This document shows positions 59,965 to 64,000 of a DNA stretch of 64,000 nt, piece by piece (position 1 is the first letter of the stretch; each line of letters opens with the position of its first letter). The notes under the pieces were generated by a model, which saw only the letters and a list, made by a program, of their open reading frames with translations, had not been told where the DNA came from and did no database searches. The position numbers were made by a program, and so were the translations under genes. Origin of the DNA: JACVRW01 sp035650215 (GTDB lineage Bacteria; Actinomycetota; Thermoleophilia; Solirubrobacterales; Thermoleophilaceae); NCBI GenBank assembly GCA_035650215.1, contig DASRIC010000002.1, positions 124,001-188,000 on the forward strand, in the 5' to 3' direction.

Positions 59965-59970
59965 CGAGCC

Positions 59971-60486
59971 ATGGGACAGCGCACCCAGACATTCGACGTC
60001 GGAAAGCTCGGCCTCTCGTCGGGTGAGGGCAGGCGGATCGCGCTCACCGTGCCGGTGGAGCCGCTCTCCTTCGCGGGCGAGCGCTACGAGGTGCCGGGCG
60101 GCGCCGTCGAGGCCCAGCTCGACGCGTCCCACACCACCACCGGGTACTCGCTGCGGCTGCGCTTCGAGACCGCGCTCGACGGACCCTGCATGCGCTGCCT
60201 CGAGCCGGCCGGCCACACACTGCAGGTCGACGCACGCGAGATCGACCAGCCGGGCGGCGGCGAGGACCTCAGCTCGCCGTACCTCGAGCAGGACGAGCTC
60301 GACGTGCACGCCTGGGCGCGCGACGCCCTGGCGCTCGCGCTGCCCACCCAGATCGTCTGCCGCGAGGACTGCCTGGGACTCTGCGCCGTCTGCGGCGAGA
60401 ACCTGAACGACGCGGAGCCGGGCCACGCGCACGAGTCCGCCCCCGACCCGCGCTGGGCTGCGCTGCGGGAGCTGAAGCTCGAGTAG
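59971..60486 (+). CDS. yceD: DUF177 family protein YceD
   Basis: 171 residues. The C-terminal half carries DGPCMRCLEPAGHTLQV and CREDCLGLCAVCGENLN, with the paired cysteines typical of DUF177, which is found next to rpmF in nearly all bacteria. Its role is linked to 23S rRNA maturation or L32 regulation. The ATG 59971 is placed exactly 6 bp after a -10 box. Conserved order yceD-rpmF-plsX here. Confidence 0.92.
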   Translation: MGQRTQTFDVGKLGLSSGEGRRIALTVPVEPLSFAGERYEVPGGAVEAQLDASHTTTGYSLRLRFETALDGPCMRCLEPAGHTLQVDAREIDQPGGGEDLSSPYLEQDELDVHAWARDALALALPTQIVCREDCLGLCAVCGENLNDAEPGHAHESAPDPRWAALRELKLE

Positions 60487-60509
60487 ACACCGGGCGGGAG
60501 GCCACCGGC

Positions 60510-60515
60510 TATCCT
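60510..60515 (+). promoter_or_regulatory. Predicted -10 box TATCCT for rpmF
   Basis: TATCCT, 11 bp before the ATG of rpmF. Confidence 0.45.
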
Positions 60516-60526
60516 TCCCGGCCGCT

Positions 60527-60724
60527 ATGGCGGTCCCCAAGCAGAGACAGTCGCACTCGCGGACGAGCAAGCGTCGCGCGCAACACAAGATCGAAACGCC
60601 CGGACTTCGGTTTTGCCCGCGCTGCCACGCGCCGCGGCTGCCGCATCGCGTCTGCCCGAGCTGCGGCACCTACGGCGGCCGTGAGGTCGTCGTGCAGCAG
60701 CGGGGCTCCGACGACGACGAGTAG
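60527..60724 (+). CDS. rpmF: 50S ribosomal protein L32
   Basis: 65 residues: MAVPKQRQSHSRTSKRRAQH is the invariant L32 start, followed by a zinc ribbon with CPRC (30-33) and CPSC (43-46). The C-terminus ends in an acidic DDDE. Stop 6 bp before plsX, so the fatty-acid genes are likely cotranscribed. Confidence 0.96.
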   Translation: MAVPKQRQSHSRTSKRRAQHKIETPGLRFCPRCHAPRLPHRVCPSCGTYGGREVVVQQRGSDDDE

Positions 60725-60730
60725 CGCTCA

Positions 60731-61729
60731 GTGATCGCCGTCGATGCGAACGGCGCCGATCAGGGCCCGGCCGCCGTCGCCGAGGGAGTCGCCCGGTCCG
60801 GGGTGCCCGCGCTGCTGTTCGGCCCGGCCGCCGAGCTGGGTGACCGGGCAGGACCTCACGCCGAGGTGGTGGACGCCCCGGAGTCGATCAAGGCGGGCGA
60901 GGAGGCGGTGGCAGCGGTGCGGTCCCGGCGCGATGCCTCGATCGTCCAGGCCGCGCAGGCCGTTGCCGCGGGGCGGGCGGAGGCGCTCGTGTCCGCGGGC
61001 TCGACAGGGCCGACGCTCGCCGCCGCCACGATCTCGATCAAGCGCCTGCGCGGCGTGTTCCGGCCGGCGCTCGCGGTGCTGATGCCCGTGCCGGGCGGGC
61101 CGGTGCTGCTGCTCGACGCGGGCGCCAGCGTCGAGGTGCGCCCGGAGCACCTCGTGCAGTTCGCCTACATGGGGGCGAGCTTCATGGAGGCGGTGGTGGG
61201 TGTGAAGGAGCCAAGGGTCGGGCTGCTCTCGGTGGGCGAGGAGGCCGGCAAGGGCACGCCGGGCGTGCTCGCCGCGCACGAGCGCCTCGCCGAGGGAGGC
61301 CTCAACTTCGTGGGCAACCTCGAGGGCTTCGACCTCCCCGCCGCCCGCGCCCACGTGATGGTGGCGGACGGCTTCACCGGCAACGTCGCGCTCAAGGTGC
61401 TCGAGGGAACGCTGAAGGCGGTGGGGGTCCAGATCCGGGAGCGGGTGCGCTCGGGACCGGTGTCGACGCTCGGCGGCCTCTTGGTGCGCGGGAAGCTCGG
61501 GGAGCTGCGCGACGATCTCGACCCGGAGCGGGTGGGCGGCGCGATCCTGCTCGGGCTGCGCAAGCCGGTGGTGGTCGGCCACGGCAGCTTCGGGCCGGTC
61601 GGGATCGAGCACGCCGTCCGGCTGGCGCGGCGAGCGGTCGACGAGGACATGGTCGATCGCACCTCGGCGGCGCTCGAGGCGGCGGGGGCCTTACGGTCCG
61701 CGCCCGCTGCTAGCGTCGCCGAGCGATGA
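60731..61729 (+). CDS. plsX: Phosphate acyltransferase PlsX
   Basis: Makes acyl-phosphate from acyl-ACP for phospholipid synthesis. The 332 residues contain AVDANGADQGPAAVAEGV (2-19), ALVSAGSTGPTLAAA, VGLLSVGEEAGKGTPGV, and VADGFTGNVALKVLEG near 213, all family signatures. GTG start at 60731. The end overlaps acpP by 4 bp (ATGA). Confidence 0.94.
   Translation: MIAVDANGADQGPAAVAEGVARSGVPALLFGPAAELGDRAGPHAEVVDAPESIKAGEEAVAAVRSRRDASIVQAAQAVAAGRAEALVSAGSTGPTLAAATISIKRLRGVFRPALAVLMPVPGGPVLLLDAGASVEVRPEHLVQFAYMGASFMEAVVGVKEPRVGLLSVGEEAGKGTPGVLAAHERLAEGGLNFVGNLEGFDLPAARAHVMVADGFTGNVALKVLEGTLKAVGVQIRERVRSGPVSTLGGLLVRGKLGELRDDLDPERVGGAILLGLRKPVVVGHGSFGPVGIEHAVRLARRAVDEDMVDRTSAALEAAGALRSAPAASVAER
61711..61716 (+). 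promoter_or_regulatory. Possible internal -10 box TAGCGT before acpP
   Basis: TAGCGT inside the end of plsX, 9 bp before the acpP ATG. It could allow extra acpP transcription. Confidence 0.35.
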
Positions 61730-61980
61730 CCCGAGAGGAGGTCCTCGAGCGCATTCGGGAGCACCTGGCCACCGAGTTGGAGGTAGACGCCGGGCGTATC
61801 CGCGACGACACCCGCTTCAAGGAGGACCTGGAGGCCGACTCGCTCGACCTGGTGGAGCTGGTGGTCGAGCTCGAGGACAGCTACGGCATCCGCATACCCG
61901 ATGAGGAGGCAGCGAAGATCCTCACGGTGGGCCAAGCCGCCGACTTCGTCGCCGTCCATGCCGCGGGGATCGAGCGCTGA
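61726..61980 (+). CDS. acpP: Acyl carrier protein
   Basis: 84 residues of a classical acidic ACP. FKEDLEADSLDLVELVVELED (31-51) includes the DSL motif with Ser39, the phosphopantetheine attachment site. ATG overlapping the plsX stop. The last 23 bases are overlapped by the rnc start. Confidence 0.96.
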   Translation: MTREEVLERIREHLATELEVDAGRIRDDTRFKEDLEADSLDLVELVVELEDSYGIRIPDEEAAKILTVGQAADFVAVHAAGIER

Positions 61981-62656
61981 GTCACTGCAGGAGCTGCTCG
62001 CCGAGCTGCCGGACGACCTTCGGCGGCAGGCGTTCACACATGCGTCGTGGGTCGAGCACCGGCCCGAGTCCTACGAGCGGCTGGCGTTCCTCGGCGACGT
62101 GGTCCTGAGCCTCGCGGTCTCCACCCACCTGTTCCCGCGCTTCGAGCGCCACGGCGCCGGCCGGCTCACCAAGGTCCGCGCGCAGGCCGTGAGCGGCGCC
62201 TCGTGTGCGCGCGTGGCATCCGGTCTCGGCGTTCCCGAGGCGCTGCAGGCCGCGGCGCCGAGCGGCACCACGGGCCGCAGCGCCGCGATGCTCGTCGAGT
62301 CCGAGCGCGTGCTCGCGTCGGTGTGCGAGGCCGTGATCGGCGCCGCCTACCTCGCGTTCGGCTTCGAGCGCACGGCGGCCGCGGTGGTGGAGTCGTTCGC
62401 CGACGAGATTGACGAGGCGCTCGAGCACCCCGTGGACTACAAGTCGCTGCTCCAGGAGCGGCTCGCCCGCCGCGCCGAGGTCGTGGCCTACCGCACCGTC
62501 TCCGAGGAGGGGCCCGCGCACGACAAGCGCTTCATCGCCGTCGCCGAGGTGGCGGGGGAGGAGCTCGGCCGCGGGGAGGGAAAGACGAAGAAGAGCGCGG
62601 AGCAGGAGGCCGCGCTGCAAGCGCTTGACGCAATCGAGGTGGAGGCCGCCGGCTAG
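61958..62656 (+). CDS. rnc: RNase III homologue with altered active site
   Basis: 232 residues. The N-terminal RNase III domain is recognisable (RRQAFTHASW, ESYERLAFLGDVVLSLAVS, VLASVCEAVIGAAYLAFGF), and the C-terminal dsRNA-binding domain is complete (DYKSLLQERLARR, GPAHDKRF, GRGEGKTKKSAEQEAALQAL). Compared with the E. coli catalytic set E38, E41, D45, D114 and E117, the equivalents are Glu40, Ala43, Asp47, Ser121 and Glu124. Two of the four metal ligands (E41 and D114) are therefore missing, and the E65-equivalent is also Ala. The position next to acpP and smc is the usual one for rnc. The ATG at 61958 lies inside acpP; it is the only ATG close to the conserved core. Confidence 0.9.
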   Translation: MPRGSSAESLQELLAELPDDLRRQAFTHASWVEHRPESYERLAFLGDVVLSLAVSTHLFPRFERHGAGRLTKVRAQAVSGASCARVASGLGVPEALQAAAPSGTTGRSAAMLVESERVLASVCEAVIGAAYLAFGFERTAAAVVESFADEIDEALEHPVDYKSLLQERLARRAEVVAYRTVSEEGPAHDKRFIAVAEVAGEELGRGEGKTKKSAEQEAALQALDAIEVEAAG

Positions 62657-64000
62657 TGCACCTGCGTTCGATTTCGATGAAGGGCTTCAAGTCCTTCCCT
62701 CACCGGACCAAGCTCGAGTTCGGCACGGGCGTGTCCGTGATCGTCGGGCCGAACGGCTCCGGCAAGTCGAACATCACTGACGCCGTGCTCTGGGCGCTCG
62801 GCGAGCAGTCGCCGCTGGCGGTGCGCGGGCAATCGATGAAGGACGTGATCTTCGCCGGGGCGCACGGGGTCCAGGGCGCCGGTGCGGCCGAGGTGGAGGT
62901 GGTGATCGACAACGAGGACGGTGCGCTGCAGAGCGACTACGCGGAGCTGTCGATCGTCCGCCGGCTGGGACGGGACGGCGAGGGCGAGTACCGCCTGAAC
63001 GGGGCGCGCTGCCGGCTGGTCGACGTGCTCGAGGTGCTGTCGGACTCGGGGCTCGGCAAGGAGATGCACTCGGTGGTCTCGCAGGGCAAGGTCGAGCAGA
63101 TCGTGCTCTCGCGGCCGCGCGACCGGCGTCTGCTGATCGAGGAGGCCGCGGGCCTCGGCAAGCACCGCAAGCGCCGGCGCCGAGCCCAGCTGAAGCTTGA
63201 GCGCACCGAGGAGAACCTCTCGCGCGCCCTCGACGTGGAGCGCGAAGCGCGCTCGCGGCTGCGGCCGCTCAAGCGCCAGGCGGAGGCCGCGGAGCTCCAC
63301 GCGCGGCTGGAGCGGCAGTCGCTCGAGGCGCGCTTCGATCTCTCGCGTGACGCGTCGCGCGCCGCGCGCGTCGCGCTGGCGGACGCGGAGGAGCGCGCCC
63401 GCGCCGCGCGGGCCTCGCGCGACGAGGCCGAGCGGCTCCTGGCCGAAGTCGGCCGGCGCCGCGAGCGGGCCGAGCACGCCTTCGCCGAGCAGTCACGCGA
63501 GCGCGAGCGCCTCCAGGGCCGCGTCTACGGTGCCCGAGCGGCCCACGACCGGATCGCGATGCGCCTCGAGCGCGTGCGCGAACAGGGCGCGGCGGCCGCC
63601 GAGCGGCGCGAGCGCCGCGAGCGCCAGATTGAGCTGCTCGAGCAGCAGGCCGCCGCCGACGCCTCGCTGTCGGCTGAGGACGAGCGGCCCGCGCGGCGCA
63701 TCGAGGCCATCGAGGGGGAGCTCGCCGAGCTCGACGCCGGGCGCGAGCGGCGCCTCGCAGCAGAGCTTGAGGAGCTCGAGCGCGAGCTGATGCGGGCGGG
63801 CTCAGAGCTGGAGCGCTGCGAGCGGTCCGCCGGCGACCTGCGCGCGTCGCTCGACGCGGCGGAGCAGGCGGCCGACGGCGCGCGCGACGGGCGCCGCGAC
63901 GCGGAGCGCGCGGCCGAGGCGGCGCGGGCCAGCGCGGCTCGCGCGGGCGCCGAGCTCGCCGCGCTCAACCAGTTCGTGCGCGGCGCAAGCGCGGCGGCGG
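62656..64000 (+). CDS. smc: Chromosome segregation protein SMC, 5' part
   Basis: 448 codons are present before the window ends. VHLRSISMKGFKSFPHRTKLEFGTG leads to Walker A GPNGSGKSN (31-39), with DAVLWALGEQS after it. The rest of the visible head (VSQGKVEQIVLSRPRDRRLLIEEAAGLGKHR) precedes a long Arg/Glu-rich coiled coil from about 175. GTG start sharing a base with the rnc stop. Hinge, second coil and C-terminal head lie beyond 64000. Partner scpAB genes are not in view. Confidence 0.95.
   Translation, partial: MHLRSISMKGFKSFPHRTKLEFGTGVSVIVGPNGSGKSNITDAVLWALGEQSPLAVRGQSMKDVIFAGAHGVQGAGAAEVEVVIDNEDGALQSDYAELSIVRRLGRDGEGEYRLNGARCRLVDVLEVLSDSGLGKEMHSVVSQGKVEQIVLSRPRDRRLLIEEAAGLGKHRKRRRRAQLKLERTEENLSRALDVEREARSRLRPLKRQAEAAELHARLERQSLEARFDLSRDASRAARVALADAEERARAARASRDEAERLLAEVGRRRERAEHAFAEQSRERERLQGRVYGARAAHDRIAMRLERVREQGAAAAERRERRERQIELLEQQAAADASLSAEDERPARRIEAIEGELAELDAGRERRLAAELEELERELMRAGSELERCERSAGDLRASLDAAEQAADGARDGRRDAERAAEAARASAARAGAELAALNQFVRGASAAA

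Overview
The window is very GC-rich, densely packed actinobacterial chromosome. GTG starts are common and stop/start overlaps of the ATGA or GTGA type are frequent. A SepIVA-type coiled-coil gene next to a DUF177-rpmF pair is an actinobacterial arrangement. The overall style (TANNNT boxes placed directly in front of start codons, LutABC/GlcDEF genes, many surface-glycan genes) suggests a deep-branching actinobacterium such as Thermoleophilia/Solirubrobacterales. That placement is an inference; no rRNA or marker tree is available here.

Layout. 1-9.5 kb is housekeeping on the + strand: tyrA (5' truncated), aroA, two small membrane proteins, cmk, der, metK, priA and def, with a decayed adenylate cyclase gene on the - strand between metK and priA. 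9.5-12.9 kb (-) holds malate synthase and an EttA-type ABC-F ATPase. 12.9-22.4 kb is a 2-hydroxyacid locus: a - strand operon lctP-glcD-glcE-glcF-serine hydrolase diverges from lutA-lutBC (LutB and LutC fused). With malate synthase nearby, glycolate could be imported, oxidised to glyoxylate and turned into malate, while lactate goes to pyruvate. 22.4-27.2 kb holds fmt, a zinc-ribbon protein, a GNAT remnant, a molybdopterin oxidoreductase, a hotdog-like protein and a peroxiredoxin. 27.3-48.3 kb is a surface-polysaccharide region: flippase, two methyltransferases (one with an N-terminal kinase-like segment), a GT2 enzyme, three GT-C membrane glycosyltransferases, an LPG-synthase-like membrane protein, a UDP-galactopyranose-mutase-like flavoprotein, a DMT exporter, two sulfatase-fold proteins and two secreted glycoside hydrolases (GH2, GH6). 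48.4-51.8 kb is the riboflavin operon ribD-ribE-ribAB-ribH. 52.2-64 kb runs threonine aldolase, rpmB, fakA-like, recG, rsmD, coaD, sepIVA, two small enzymes, yceD, rpmF, plsX, acpP, rnc and smc (3' truncated).

The strongest oddities are: (1) an RNase III whose double-stranded-RNA-binding domain is intact but whose active site has lost two of four metal-ligand acidic residues; (2) a 48-bp palindromic repeat present twice, 33 kb apart, 46 of 48 bases identical, in intergenic DNA; (3) a kinase-like plus methyltransferase fusion followed by an LtaS-like membrane protein and preceded by a tiny membrane protein flanked by matching stem-loops; (4) a consistent leaderless-promoter signature, including one site where two divergent -10 boxes share two base pairs; (5) a perfect 16-bp palindrome on the predicted ribD transcription start. 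Three degraded genes are also present (adenylate cyclase, GNAT, and the 3' end of a secreted Ig-like protein). No tRNA, rRNA, CRISPR array, transposase or phage gene was seen.
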